From NCBI GenBank assembly GCA_016342685.1, contig JAEINU010000001.1:62001-126000 (forward strand): 64,000 nucleotides of DNA, in the 5' to 3' direction. The notes beneath the pieces were generated by a model. The model did no database searches. It was not told the origin of the DNA and saw only the letters and a list, made by a program, of their open reading frames with translations. Source of the DNA: Bacteroidales bacterium (GTDB lineage Bacteria; Bacteroidota; Bacteroidia; Bacteroidales; UBA12077). Positions within the stretch are counted from its first letter, which is position 1. Every line of letters begins with the position of its first letter. Position numbers and translations under genes: made by a program. Shown piece after piece: positions 26,601 to 34,939 of the stretch.

Positions 26601-28015
26601 AAGCCATCAAACTTAATGTTTTGATAATCATACTTATTTATTTCAAAGTTGTCAACAACACCTTCTGTATTAGCTTTAATGGTTTTATTCGAAATAGAAC
26701 CATTAATTTGTGCTGACATACTCAGCTTCCCAATAATATCGTTATATCCATAAAGTTCTCCTAGTTGAAAATCTTTAGTTTTAAAACTACCTTTTAATTT
26801 TAATGCTGAGTTTAAATCTGGTTGCAATGAAAGGTCGGTAGATATGTTTCCTAATTCTGATGTGAATTTTCCGTATGTTACAAAATCGTCGAAGAAACCC
26901 GCAAAATTTCCCTTGTAGCTTATAATCCCAAGTTTTTTGAAATTTTCAGGAATCGAGATATTTTTTCCTTTTTTGAGAAATTTATTGAATAGTTCAAAAT
27001 CTTTGGCTCCTGTAGTTAATTTCTTAAAATCGACAAACATAAACATTTGTCGATGGTCTGGTAAACCGTTTAAATTAAAGTTTGTGATTAACTCTGTTTG
27101 TTCGCCAACTTGAATTTTTAAATCTTTACCTTTAAATGTGCTAAGTTTACTATAAACTCTTCCTGAAATAACTGCATTTAAATCGATGTTTTTAAAAATT
27201 GGAGCAAAATAACCTATATCCTTAAAGCTTGCATTTGATTCCTGCAATGCAAAATCAAGCTTGATATTCTTGGCAAACTTTTCATACTCATCAAAATTAT
27301 TGTGATAGAAGCAAACAGAGTCGGCATTTATAAAAGAATAGGGTGATCTTATTTTTAAATTTCTAAAAATCATGTGTTCCAATCCAATACTCATAAAGAA
27401 TTTCATGCTATAAACTTCAAATCCTGATTTTTCTTTTACTTTAAGATTCTTGGTATAAAAATTTACATAGCCATCTTCAATAGTTAGGTTTTTAACCAAA
27501 AGTTCGTCAATAAAACAGTTTAAATCATTAAAATTTATTCCATAATCTGTATCTATTTTTCTAACAGATTTGTAGCAAAAAACAGTTCTATGTAACTCTA
27601 TATTTTTAAAGTTAATATTCCATTTTGGTTTTTTCGAATCGGTTGAATCTTTTTTACTAGCACTTCTTATAAGAAGTGTAAGGTTTATTGGATGTATTGT
27701 GTCAGATTTTGTTAGATAGAATTTTGCATCAATTAAGCTAATATTACTTATGTCGATATTCTTAAGTTTTCTGTCAAACTTACTGATATTGCAAATTAAT
27801 TCTTTAGAGAAAAGCAAAGTGTCTTGTTGTTGATCTTCGATGTAAACATTTCTTAATGCAACTCGATTAAAAAACTTGTAATTAACCGATTCTACTTCAA
27901 ACTTTGCATTTAATTTCTCCGATATTTCTTTGGCAATTTTTTGTGTAAGATAAGTTTGTACCTTGCTACTTTTAAGAACAAAGAATGCCGTTGTTGGTAT
28001 CAGAATGATTACCAA
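23606..28015 (-). CDS. TamB-like translocation/assembly module protein
   Basis: A very large protein (about 1470 residues): an N-terminal membrane anchor followed by a long repetitive beta-rich region of AsmA/TamB type and a C-terminal TamB (DUF490) domain. The latter includes FKIERGGNIVWNGEPYDATLDLEAVY-type sequence near residue 1250 and NVGYGG near the end. TamB-like proteins bridge the inner and outer membranes in lipid transport and outer-membrane protein assembly. The start is uncertain. The open frame runs past 28015 without a stop through a hydrophobic helix (IKKIYKILIIFLLVIILIP), but it holds no ATG. TTG at 28015 would cut that helix in half. Confidence 0.85.
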   Translation of the reverse strand: MVIILIPTTAFFVLKSSKVQTYLTQKIAKEISEKLNAKFEVESVNYKFFNRVALRNVYIEDQQQDTLLFSKELICNISKFDRKLKNIDISNISLIDAKFYLTKSDTIHPINLTLLIRSASKKDSTDSKKPKWNINFKNIELHRTVFCYKSVRKIDTDYGINFNDLNCFIDELLVKNLTIEDGYVNFYTKNLKVKEKSGFEVYSMKFFMSIGLEHMIFRNLKIRSPYSFINADSVCFYHNNFDEYEKFAKNIKLDFALQESNASFKDIGYFAPIFKNIDLNAVISGRVYSKLSTFKGKDLKIQVGEQTELITNFNLNGLPDHRQMFMFVDFKKLTTGAKDFELFNKFLKKGKNISIPENFKKLGIISYKGNFAGFFDDFVTYGKFTSELGNISTDLSLQPDLNSALKLKGSFKTKDFQLGELYGYNDIIGKLSMSAQINGSISNKTIKANTEGVVDNFEINKYDYQNIKFDGFLTEKTYNGIFSVTDPNIQINFSGGIDFSNDIPEFNFYANVPKAKLYELNIDKTDSTSFLSFDLETNFKGINIDNAIGDIKIHNASLTKYNDQMIFDHLNIVSEHLNDTHRIQMQSDYVDALLVGTYKSSTLIQSLQNLYYNYFPSLIKDPTDTIKIDFNNSFTLDLSLKKTKIISKFFIPSLIISDSSDFRFNYDANAKRFLLNAKFDKLIFKSHSFSDLAVNTYSNDSLFTTITKCSSLLLNNYFLLDNFKTTSIAHNDKVDFKLDWDNTDSIKYKGKILASTNVKQKVPYSDPSYNITILPSEIIVKDSLWYINKSIINIDSTSLSIKNFIVNHGNQYFDINGKISENPKDTLFISCEDLNLANINVLTQKSKLEFDGKINGNANISSFYNSPLFYSNINIDNLVLNKQVFGLTEIKSNWNEDLKAITIKASTLFNDKETINIGGNYFPSNKNIDVNVSLTQLETSVISPFLSNFASNLTGITDGNALIKGTLSKPIFNGNLYFTNTSMTIDYINTPYYFTTKAQIINNSIVFTKAEVFDSYKNMALTNGFVKFGPNKNISFNFHLNAEKIQALNTTGMDNDAFYGTAFMTGIVNIVGDRGNTFMDILGITEKNTKINIPLTKFQSAEESGFITFTNKNNSTVAIEEDFDISTSGFRLNFDLEITPDADAQLIFDSKIGDVIRGNGSGNIKMEIDANSDFKMFGEYVIEEGDYLFTLQNVINKRFKIERGGNIVWNGEPYDATLDLEAVYNLKTSLSGLVDSSYYNTSDYYKKRIPVECQVFLTEKLMNPNIKFSINLPTADEETKTLVRSLINTEEKQNKQFLSLLVLNTFMPEQSSENYLSSPASTANIGTVTTSELLSNQLSHWLSQISDEWDIGVNYRPGDEITKDQVEVALSTQLLNDRVSVNGNVGYGGQTAEEASNLVGDFNVDVKLNKSGKLRVKAFNESNDKLIYENAPYTQGVGIFYREEFNAFSELLHNFWHKFGKSKKDQTND

Positions 28016-28050
28016 CAGAAAAATGATTAATATTTTATATATTTTTTTAA

Positions 28051-28058
28051 TACTTTTG
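28051..28058 (+). promoter_or_regulatory. -7 box for tsaD (TACTTTTG)
   Basis: Exact TAnnTTTG 65 bases before the tsaD start, in the 108-base divergent region shared with the tamB-like gene. Confidence 0.45.
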
Positions 28059-28123
28059 CCCTTTGTGAATCTAACGCAAAAAAAACAAAAAAAATTATAA
28101 AAAACGCGAATTCTCTCGAATAA

Positions 28124-29143
28124 ATGAGCATAACAATACTTGGAATAGAATCATCTTGTGATGATACGTCCGCAGCGGTTATAAAAGATGGCTTTTTATT
28201 ATCAAATTTAATTGCCAATCAGAGTGTTCATGAAAAATATGGAGGCGTTGTTCCTGAACTTGCCTCTAGAGCACATCAGCAGAATATAATTCCTGTTGTA
28301 CATCAGGCTTTGAAGAATGCTAATGTTACTAAAGAAGATATTGATGGGATTGCTTTTACGCGCGGACCTGGATTATTAGGATCTCTTTTGGTTGGCACTT
28401 CATTTGCAAAATCTTTTGCTTTAGCTATGGATATTCCGCTTATTGAAGTGAATCATTTACAAGCTCATATCCTTGTTCATTTTATTAAAGATTTAGAAAA
28501 AGAAAAGAAGCTTCCTGCATTTCCGTTTTTGTGTTTGTTGGTTTCAGGAGGACATACTCAGATTGTTGTAGTAAAAAGTCATAAAGAGATGGAAATTATT
28601 GGACAAACCATTGATGATGCAGCAGGCGAAGCTTTTGATAAATGCGCAAAAGTTATTGGGTTGCCTTATCCTGGGGGACCTGTAATTGATAAAAATGCTC
28701 AACAAGGGAATAAATTTGCTTTTAAATTTAATCGACCTAGAATTAAAGATCTGGATTATAGTTTTAGCGGACTAAAAACTTCATTTCTATATTATATCCG
28801 AGATCATATTAAGGAGGATCCAAATTTTATTCAAGAGAATATGATGGATTTGTGTGCAAGTATTCAATACACAATTATTGAAATACTTATGGATAAGCTC
28901 GAAAAAGCCATTCAACAAACAGGAATAAAGCAGATTGCAGTAGCGGGTGGTGTTTCTGCTAATTCTGGATTGAGAACTGCATTAATTGAAAGAGCTGCTA
29001 AAAATAATTGGGAGACTTTTATTCCTGAGTTTAATTTTACTACAGATAATGCTGCTATGATAGCCATAACAGGTTATTATAAATATATGAATAAAGAATT
29101 TGCTAGTCAGGATGTTGCACCTATTGCTCGATTCGCGTACTAA
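28124..29143 (+). CDS. tsaD: tRNA N6-threonylcarbamoyladenosine transferase
   Basis: Transfers the threonylcarbamoyl group to A37 of ANN-decoding tRNAs, with TsaB and TsaE. The 339 residues start MSITILGIESSCDDTSAAV. The metal-binding histidines are in EVNHLQAHILVH, and the ATP site has LLVSGGHTQIVV and DDAAGEAFDK. VAGGVSANSGLR is near the C-terminus. The length matches the bacterial TsaD/Gcp family. The gene is divergent from the tamB-like gene and its stop touches that of the convergent MFS gene. Confidence 0.98.
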   Translation: MSITILGIESSCDDTSAAVIKDGFLLSNLIANQSVHEKYGGVVPELASRAHQQNIIPVVHQALKNANVTKEDIDGIAFTRGPGLLGSLLVGTSFAKSFALAMDIPLIEVNHLQAHILVHFIKDLEKEKKLPAFPFLCLLVSGGHTQIVVVKSHKEMEIIGQTIDDAAGEAFDKCAKVIGLPYPGGPVIDKNAQQGNKFAFKFNRPRIKDLDYSFSGLKTSFLYYIRDHIKEDPNFIQENMMDLCASIQYTIIEILMDKLEKAIQQTGIKQIAVAGGVSANSGLRTALIERAAKNNWETFIPEFNFTTDNAAMIAITGYYKYMNKEFASQDVAPIARFAY

Positions 29144-30394
29144 TTAGGAATTGCTTTTCTGTTTTAAAAAGTAGAAGGGTGTAGTTATTAGGATAATAAT
29201 AGCTAGGGCAGATAGTCCAATACCAATGCCAAATTTGTCGGCTAAGAAACCTAAGGCAGGTGCAAATATGGCCGCAAACAAGCTTTTTGCTTGTGAATTT
29301 GCCGAAAGAGCAGTGGCTAGAATCTCATCTTTATACAAAGAGCTTATATGGGCTACTCCAATTGGATTTCGAATATTCTCGATCAGGTAAATTACAATAA
29401 ATAAGGCAATTGCAATAGTATATAAAGTGTTGTGGTAAAATAATCCAGTAAGAATAGTTGCAACTAAACCAACTAACAGTGTTATGTTCATTGCTTTTTC
29501 CGATGATTTGATTTTTTCTTTAAATCTTCCAGAATACCTCGAAGCTAAAGATGTAAGCAGGTATATAAATGAATACATGATTCCAACCAAAATAGCAGAT
29601 TTTTGTTTTTCCGTGAATAGAAACAGAATTGGAATAGTAATTGCCAGCGTTTGAATAATTGCTTGCAAGTAGTCTTTAATAGATTTGTGTAATCCACTAA
29701 AAACCGATAAGTTACTAACTGATCGCAAGATTTCTTTATTTTTAAAAGAGAAAATGAAATCCTTAGTCGTAAGGAGAATTTTTTTCTTAATTTGCTTCAA
29801 AGAAAGGGATTTGTTCTGTCCATTTAAATAAGAAGGATACGATGATATTAGAATTAAATCAATAAAAGAAGGTATAACAGAGAATACAAATATTGTTCTG
29901 TAATTGCCTGAATAGAATATGATTAAAGCTGCCAATATTGCAGAAATTGCGGAGCCCATTTGCGACCACGATCTGGTATGTCCATAATAATCTGCCCTTT
30001 GATCGTTCCAGTTATTTATTTTTAGATAATCAAAAATTATTGCTTTGTGGGTTCCTGTTCTGAAGGCATCACCTATGGCATAAAATACAATTGCAATTAA
30101 AAAGATAAAATACCTTTCAGCAACAAAAAAGATTAAAAAGGATAGAATATAAAATAGAAAGGAAAATATTAGAGATTTTTTTCGACCAAATGAGTCGGCT
30201 ATAATTCCCGATGGAATTTCAAAAATATTAATTAATATTTCCCGAATCGAATAAAGTATTCCAATTTCTAGAAAAGAAAGACCCTGCTCAAGAAAAAATA
30301 GAATTAGAAAAGGCTCAAAGAATCTTAGATTCTTAAAAAAACCATAAAGGCAGAACTTATAGTATTGTGTGTTCTTTGCAAATAACCGGGGCAT
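29144..30394 (-). CDS. MFS transporter
   Basis: A 416-residue, 12-helix major facilitator protein unrelated in sequence detail to the three MFSD1-like copies. Its loop 2-3 motif is IPSGIIADSFGRKKSL (about residues 60-75), close to the family consensus GxxaDrxGRRK. A second D-x-F-G segment (ADKFGIGIG) lies near the end. No specific substrate family is recognised; a drug or metabolite exporter is possible. Its stop adjoins the tsaD stop with no terminator in between. A REP-like element lies upstream. Confidence 0.82.
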   Translation of the reverse strand: MPRLFAKNTQYYKFCLYGFFKNLRFFEPFLILFFLEQGLSFLEIGILYSIREILINIFEIPSGIIADSFGRKKSLIFSFLFYILSFLIFFVAERYFIFLIAIVFYAIGDAFRTGTHKAIIFDYLKINNWNDQRADYYGHTRSWSQMGSAISAILAALIIFYSGNYRTIFVFSVIPSFIDLILISSYPSYLNGQNKSLSLKQIKKKILLTTKDFIFSFKNKEILRSVSNLSVFSGLHKSIKDYLQAIIQTLAITIPILFLFTEKQKSAILVGIMYSFIYLLTSLASRYSGRFKEKIKSSEKAMNITLLVGLVATILTGLFYHNTLYTIAIALFIVIYLIENIRNPIGVAHISSLYKDEILATALSANSQAKSLFAAIFAPALGFLADKFGIGIGLSALAIIILITTPFYFLKQKSNS

Positions 30395-30446
30395 ATTTTA
30401 TTAAAATTAAAATGGGGTATCCCAAAAATGAGTTTCCCATGAAAAA

Positions 30447-30477
30447 TGTCATATTGAGCCTGTCGAAATATTTCATT
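30447..30477 (+). repeat. REP-like intergenic element, second copy
   Basis: 24 of 31 positions match the element at 3971-4001, including TGTCATA and GTCGAA. The palindrome is weaker because the right arm reads TTTCATT. It lies between the MFS gene and the orphan sensor gene. Confidence 0.5.
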
Positions 30478-30563
30478 AATAGTAAAGTAAATTCTCCGGC
30501 AAGTTAAGAATAACAACCACTTGGCCTTGTTTAACACCCTCTTGAAAAAATAAATTTAAAAAT

Positions 30564-31559
30564 TTACTGATGTTTCTTTAATGAGTTTATTGCTATAAAA
30601 ATTGATCCAATAATTAAAATCAAAAAACTTATTGCAAAGAGAGCCTGTCTTTTAATAATCTTAAAAACAGGTTCCTTTTTATGAGTTATATCTGTAATAA
30701 TCGAAAGCGCAAAATCAGGTAATCGTGTAGATGGGTCTTGTTCTATATACATAAACTTAGCATTCAGTTTTTGATCTTTAATATTAAAATTAACCATCTG
30801 ATCTGCTTTTTGAATAAAAGAGTTAGATATTAAGCTGTCGGGAACATAGCGGTTTATTGCCTGATCGATTAATGGAAACTGATAATCGGTATTTCCAAAC
30901 CAATAATTTACTGAAATCACATTTTCGTTTTCATCTGTAATTTGTATTAATCGGTTAATGAACATTTCCATAATTTTATCGGCAACCTCAGAGTAACTGC
31001 CAATTTCAATTAAATATTTCCCGTCCGATGTTGCTTGATAAGAATATGATTTTAAACGTTTAGTCGATGACTCAAATTGAAATCTTTCGGCAAAATATTT
31101 TCTGGAATTTAAAATGTTGTTTAAATGATTGATTTTATCATCGCCAAAAGCTGAAAAATCTAAACCCCAGTCGGGAGTATAAGTTGTGTTTACAACAATG
31201 TTATCTTCAATGATATATAAATCATGAAACACAGTGTCGAGACCTAAAGATTTTAGTTTTTTATTTAAATTTTCAGATTTCAGATTTGAATAATTCCTTT
31301 GAGTTATTTTTTCCAAAACATCTCTTTGAATATCATAAAAAGACTTTTCAAATGTTTTTAAAGCAGATGTTTGAAACTCACTTATACCAGTTATTTCATT
31401 TCTAATTTTATCGCCTAATTCTTTTTCGCTATTCTTTTGAATGCTTATAGTATCTTGGACTGTAATAATGGCTAGAATTACATTTAATAGAAGTACCGAC
31501 AAGGTAACTTTAATAAATAATAACTTATAGATCGATTTTCTTTTTGAACTTTTGTCCAT
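30564..31559 (-). CDS. Membrane-anchored Cache-like sensor protein without output domain
   Basis: A 331-residue protein with one helix at each end (about 13-34 and 303-325) and about 265 periplasmic residues between them. This topology, an alpha-helical stretch after the first helix, and the beta segments FHDLYIIEDNIVVNTTY and KYLIEIGSY, resemble double-Cache sensor domains of bacterial receptors. The protein ends six residues after the second helix (SLKKHQ), so no kinase, cyclase or chemotaxis output follows. The downstream DNA is not coding on this strand, so a truncated receptor or a partner protein are both possible. Family assignment is tentative. Confidence 0.6.
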   Translation of the reverse strand: MDKSSKRKSIYKLLFIKVTLSVLLLNVILAIITVQDTISIQKNSEKELGDKIRNEITGISEFQTSALKTFEKSFYDIQRDVLEKITQRNYSNLKSENLNKKLKSLGLDTVFHDLYIIEDNIVVNTTYTPDWGLDFSAFGDDKINHLNNILNSRKYFAERFQFESSTKRLKSYSYQATSDGKYLIEIGSYSEVADKIMEMFINRLIQITDENENVISVNYWFGNTDYQFPLIDQAINRYVPDSLISNSFIQKADQMVNFNIKDQKLNAKFMYIEQDPSTRLPDFALSIITDITHKKEPVFKIIKRQALFAISFLILIIGSIFIAINSLKKHQ

Positions 31560-31767
31560 GGTGTAGATTATTTAATTAAAAAACGTTCGTTAAGGTAATA
31601 AAAAAGAAATAAGTTGTAAAGAATTGATTCATATTTTAGATAAAGATCTTTTTTTTACAAGATTAAAGTCTTTTCATAACAGACCAATTGGAGAATCGAA
31701 ACTTTTTAATCGTGGATTTTTTTTGATGTAATTTGATTAACTTTAGTGCCAAATTAAAATTGTAGTT

Positions 31768-32622
31768 ATGATTGATATAAAAAAGCATAGTTTGTACAAA
31801 ACACTGGAGTTTGATTCATCTTTATCTAGTATTTTCACTATTTATTTAAAGAAATTTTGGCCTCTTTTTATTTTTAGTTTTCTAGGAATATTTATTATTC
31901 AGATGATAATGTATCAGTTAGGTTTTTTCGAATTGTATTCAATTTCAGATCCTAATGAAATTTTAAGGGTATTTTCGACCTTAATGAATAAAATTGTTAT
32001 TTTATCGGTTACTTCAGTAGTGGTTTATGGAGTTTTAAATACATTTTTAATAAACTATCTCCTTAAAAGTGACTTTGAACCTCAAGTTAATTTTGGAGAT
32101 CTATTGATCGAATCAATAAAGAAGTATGCACTACACATGATTTTCTTTTTAATACTATCAATGTTAATGGTCTTAGTTGGAATGTTCTTGGGTGTTATAG
32201 TTTTTGTTGTTGGCTTATTTGCAGCAGTTTTATATCTAGGAACTGTTCTAATAACAGGAGGAACAATTATTGTTGCAGAAGAAAAGAATGCGATTGATAC
32301 TGTGGGGCGTGCTTTTTTATTAACGCATAAAGATTTTTGGAATGCTCTAGGCATATTTGTTGTGTTTATTTTAATAATCATGTTGGCATCCTTAATTGTT
32401 AGTGCTATAGTTGCAATACCGTTTGTTATAATGTTTTTTGATAATTTAAGTGAGACAGGAAATATTCTTGAGGCTTTCAATTTCCATAGTTATGATCTCG
32501 GAATATGGTTAGTTGTAACAAATTCAATTGTAGCTGCTATTGTTTATCCTCTTTATTCGATTCTTTCAGTTGTTTTATATTTCAAACTGAAATTCGTTGA
32601 AGATCAAAAGGGATTAAATTAA
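31768..32622 (+). CDS. Multi-pass membrane protein, glycerophosphodiesterase membrane-domain-like
   Basis: A 284-residue protein with about six hydrophobic segments and little else. The pattern (first helix after 30 residues, a central Gly-rich pair, then a cytoplasmic segment AEEKNAIDTVGRAFLLTHKDFWNALG) is typical of proteins matching the membrane domain of glycerophosphoryl diester phosphodiesterases or YciC. The function of these stand-alone proteins is not known. It is monocistronic and ends at a terminator. Confidence 0.65.
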   Translation: MIDIKKHSLYKTLEFDSSLSSIFTIYLKKFWPLFIFSFLGIFIIQMIMYQLGFFELYSISDPNEILRVFSTLMNKIVILSVTSVVVYGVLNTFLINYLLKSDFEPQVNFGDLLIESIKKYALHMIFFLILSMLMVLVGMFLGVIVFVVGLFAAVLYLGTVLITGGTIIVAEEKNAIDTVGRAFLLTHKDFWNALGIFVVFILIIMLASLIVSAIVAIPFVIMFFDNLSETGNILEAFNFHSYDLGIWLVVTNSIVAAIVYPLYSILSVVLYFKLKFVEDQKGLN

Positions 32623-32641
32623 AAAACAAATAATTATCATG

Positions 32642-32667
32642 AAAGGCTCTGTTTATGAGCCTTTTTT
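32642..32667 (+). terminator. Rho-independent terminator
   Basis: AAAGGCTC (32642-32649) pairs with GAGCCTTT (32657-32664), 7-base loop, followed by T. Confidence 0.8.
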
Positions 32668-32699
32668 ATTATTTTTTAATCCTAACGCAACCTTTTATT

Positions 32700-32842
32700 T
32701 TATTCGTGCATCTATGTTTTGTGTCAGCACACATCAATTAATTGAAAATTGTTTTGTTTTCAATACCCTAACCTAAATAATGATACTGCATTGATGTAGT
32801 ATTTTTCAAAGACTGGCGGTGTACAAGCACCGCTTTTTTTTA
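32700..32842 (+). ncRNA. Candidate small RNA or leader ending in a terminator
   Basis: Between two terminators and before the yaaA promoter lies a 150-base stretch with no open frame but several inverted repeats. These are TGTG/CACA near 32720-32735, TTGAAAA/TTTTCAA near 32743-32765, ATACTGCA with TGTAGTAT near 32783-32802, and a final GCGGTG/CACCGC hairpin plus T-run (32816-32842). A near-consensus promoter (TATGTTTTG) is at 32713. No known RNA family was recognised. It could equally be unannotated intergenic filler with a second terminator. Confidence 0.3.
32816..32842 (+). terminator. Strong intrinsic terminator before yaaA
   Basis: GCGGTG (32816-32821) pairs with CACCGC (32828-32833), 6-base loop, followed by nine T. 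It is unusually GC-rich for this region. Confidence 0.85.
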
Positions 32843-32853
32843 TGAACAATAGT

Positions 32854-32861
32854 TAGTTTTG
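32854..32861 (+). promoter_or_regulatory. -7 box for yaaA (TAGTTTTG)
   Basis: Exact TAnnTTTG, 11 bases after the terminator and 44 before the yaaA ATG. Confidence 0.5.
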
Positions 32862-32905
32862 GATGTTTTTTACGAATAATTTAATTTTAATGAAAAATTA
32901 TTGGC

Positions 32906-33670
32906 ATGATTACTATTATATCCCCGGCTAAAAAGCTCGATTTTAAATCCGAAGTCAAATCAAAGGAATTTACAATTCCAGATTTATTAAATGATTCTAA
33001 GATCTTAATAAAGGAATTGCAAAAGTTAAATCCTGTTGATATTGTAAAATTAATGAAAGTTAGCAGCGATATTGCAAACCTTAATTTCGAGAGGAATCTT
33101 TCGTGGCGAACGCCTTTTAATCTAGATAACTCAAAACAAGCAATATATGCATTTAATGGGCAAGTTTATTTAGGCTTGGAGGCCAAAACATTATCGAAAA
33201 AGGATTTGTTGTTTGCTCAAGATAATTTGAGAATATTATCAGGATTATATGGTGTGCTACGACCGCTTGACTTAATGCAATCCTATAGGTTAGAGATGGG
33301 AACAGCATTAAAAAATCCTAAGGGGAAAAATTTATATGAATTTTGGGCTGCAAAAATTACAGATAAGATTAATGCCGAGTTGCAAACACATAAAAACAAG
33401 GTTTTAATCAATTTAGCTTCGAATGAGTATTATAAATCAGTAAAATCAAAATCAATAAAAGGAGATATAATAACACCCGTATTTAAAGAGGCGAAAGGGA
33501 ATACTTATAAAACAATTGCAGTTTATGCTAAAACAGCCAGAGGTTTAATGAGCAGATTTATTATTCAAAATCGAATTCAAAACCCTGAGGATATAAAAAC
33601 CTTCGATGTTTCAGGTTATTTATATAATCAGGATTTATCCACTTCAAAACAATGGGTTTTTACCCGATAA
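32906..33670 (+). CDS. yaaA: YaaA family peroxide stress protein
   Basis: A 254-residue protein of the YaaA/DUF328 family. In E. coli YaaA limits free iron and oxidative DNA damage during peroxide stress. The sequence begins MITIISPAKKLDF and contains AIYAFNGQVYLGL, LRILSGLYGVLRPLD, INLASNEYYKSV and KTARGLMSRF, all family-defining blocks. Length is normal. It has its own promoter directly after a strong terminator. Confidence 0.95.
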   Translation: MITIISPAKKLDFKSEVKSKEFTIPDLLNDSKILIKELQKLNPVDIVKLMKVSSDIANLNFERNLSWRTPFNLDNSKQAIYAFNGQVYLGLEAKTLSKKDLLFAQDNLRILSGLYGVLRPLDLMQSYRLEMGTALKNPKGKNLYEFWAAKITDKINAELQTHKNKVLINLASNEYYKSVKSKSIKGDIITPVFKEAKGNTYKTIAVYAKTARGLMSRFIIQNRIQNPEDIKTFDVSGYLYNQDLSTSKQWVFTR

Positions 33671-33697
33671 TATCAGCTTACATATGATATCTTTTTT

Positions 33698-33705
33698 TAC
33701 CTTTG
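33698..33705 (+). promoter_or_regulatory. -7 box for the DUF5063 operon (TACCTTTG)
   Basis: Exact TAnnTTTG 22 bases before the ATG at 33728. Confidence 0.5.
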
Positions 33706-33727
33706 TCCAAAATTTGAATGGAGCGAA

Positions 33728-34351
33728 ATGGAAGAAGGATTTGATAGTGGTATTGTATATTCTCAGAATGTAACAGATTTTGTTACTGTTGCAGGTGAGT
33801 ATTGTACATTTGTCGAAAACTCAAGCAGATTTAGTAAAGTAGATTTTTTAGATAAAACCAGAAAATTATTGCCTTTAATTTATCTGAAAGGCTCATTGTT
33901 GCCAAAGCTGGAATCGATTTTTGATGATGAGAATGAAAAATTTGTTTCGGAAGAGGACTGGGATTTTATTCAAATGTCGATCAAAAAAAAGCTTGGTTTT
34001 CACGATGAGTATCGTGAAGTGTTTGATCCGTTAACACATGAGCAGGTTGAACAGAGTACGGGGACAATATCAGATAATTTATCAGATATTTATCAAGATT
34101 TAAAAAATTGCACAACCCTATACAATATAGGAACTGAGGAGTTAATGAGCGATGCAATTTGGGATTGCCAGTTAAACTTTGAAGAGTTTTGGGGGCAAAA
34201 ACTTCTTAATGCATTAAAGGCTGTTCATTCAGTGTTTTTTAGCGGAGAAAATTTAGATGACGAAATAGATACAGATGATGAAAAAGAAAATCCAAATACG
34301 AATGATTGGATAATTTCAAAACGTCAGGAAGATTATAGAAAAGAGGAGTAA
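33728..34351 (+). CDS. DUF5063 domain protein
   Basis: A 207-residue acidic, mostly helical soluble protein with segments such as FVTVAGEYCTFVENS and DLKNCTTLYNIGTEE, which I recognise as the Bacteroidota DUF5063 family. No catalytic motif is visible. It is followed after two bases by a 3'-5' exonuclease and then an rRNA methyltransferase. In this phylum the DUF5063 gene is usually next to such an exonuclease, suggesting a shared role in nucleic-acid metabolism. The last 30 residues are charged and probably disordered. Confidence 0.8.
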   Translation: MEEGFDSGIVYSQNVTDFVTVAGEYCTFVENSSRFSKVDFLDKTRKLLPLIYLKGSLLPKLESIFDDENEKFVSEEDWDFIQMSIKKKLGFHDEYREVFDPLTHEQVEQSTGTISDNLSDIYQDLKNCTTLYNIGTEELMSDAIWDCQLNFEEFWGQKLLNALKAVHSVFFSGENLDDEIDTDDEKENPNTNDWIISKRQEDYRKEE

Positions 34352-34353
34352 AA

Positions 34354-34929
34354 ATGTTTGCAGAGAATTTGTCGAACGAAGACATAAATGAGTTGCCAAT
34401 TTACCAGTTTAACGGAGGAATATTTGTAATAGATACTTTTGATAAACTTGATGATTGTTTACCTTTATTAAAGAATCAAAAAATACTTGGGTTTGATACA
34501 GAAACGAAACCTTCATTTAAAAAAGGGAAGGTGAATCCAGTTTCGTTATTGCAAATATCTACCCAGCATGAGTCTTTTTTAATTCGGATAAATAAAATTG
34601 GACTTCCAGAAGAGATCATGAATATTTTAAAAGATCCTAAAGTTAAGAAGATTGGTCTTGCTATTAAAGATGATATAAAGATTTTAAAAAACATAAGTAA
34701 TTTCGAAGCTAAAGAATTTATTGATCTTCAGGATTATGCAGAGGAATTTGGTATTGAAGCAAAAAGCTTGAAGAAGATTACAGGTATTGTTTTAGATAAA
34801 CGAATATCTAAATCGCAGCAGGTAACAAATTGGGAAAGAGATGAGCTAACAGAAGCTCAGCAAGTTTATGCAGCAACAGATGCATGGATATGTTTACAGA
34901 TATATAAAAAATTAAATCAGACAAAATAG
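34354..34929 (+). CDS. 3'-5' exonuclease, DEDDy type
   Basis: A 191-residue ribonuclease D/DnaQ-like exonuclease domain. Motif I is ILGFDTETKP (D48, E50), motif II lies in GLAIKDDIKIL, and motif III is YAATD (Y172, D176), the DEDDy arrangement. There is no HRDC or other RNase D extension, so it is a minimal domain comparable to the WRN exonuclease fold. The substrate (DNA or RNA) is not clear. It sits between a DUF5063 gene and an rRNA methyltransferase, with gaps of 2 and 10 bases, so they are probably co-transcribed. Confidence 0.92.
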   Translation: MFAENLSNEDINELPIYQFNGGIFVIDTFDKLDDCLPLLKNQKILGFDTETKPSFKKGKVNPVSLLQISTQHESFLIRINKIGLPEEIMNILKDPKVKKIGLAIKDDIKILKNISNFEAKEFIDLQDYAEEFGIEAKSLKKITGIVLDKRISKSQQVTNWERDELTEAQQVYAATDAWICLQIYKKLNQTK

Positions 34930-34939
34930 AAAGCAAAAT

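Noticed and set aside
28027-28218. 63-codon frame on the minus strand overlapping the tsaD start
   Set aside because: It overlaps the conserved tsaD N-terminus, has no family signature and is rich in homopolymer-encoded Phe/Lys; it may only matter as a possible frameshifted start of the tamB-like gene.
30325-30537. 70-codon minus-strand frame over the MFS start and the REP-like element
   Set aside because: Its sequence is read from the repeat and from another frame of the MFS gene; no coding signal.
32668-32905. Riboswitch controlling yaaA
   Set aside because: A promoter box lies between the terminator and yaaA, so read-through control is less likely than an independent transcript.
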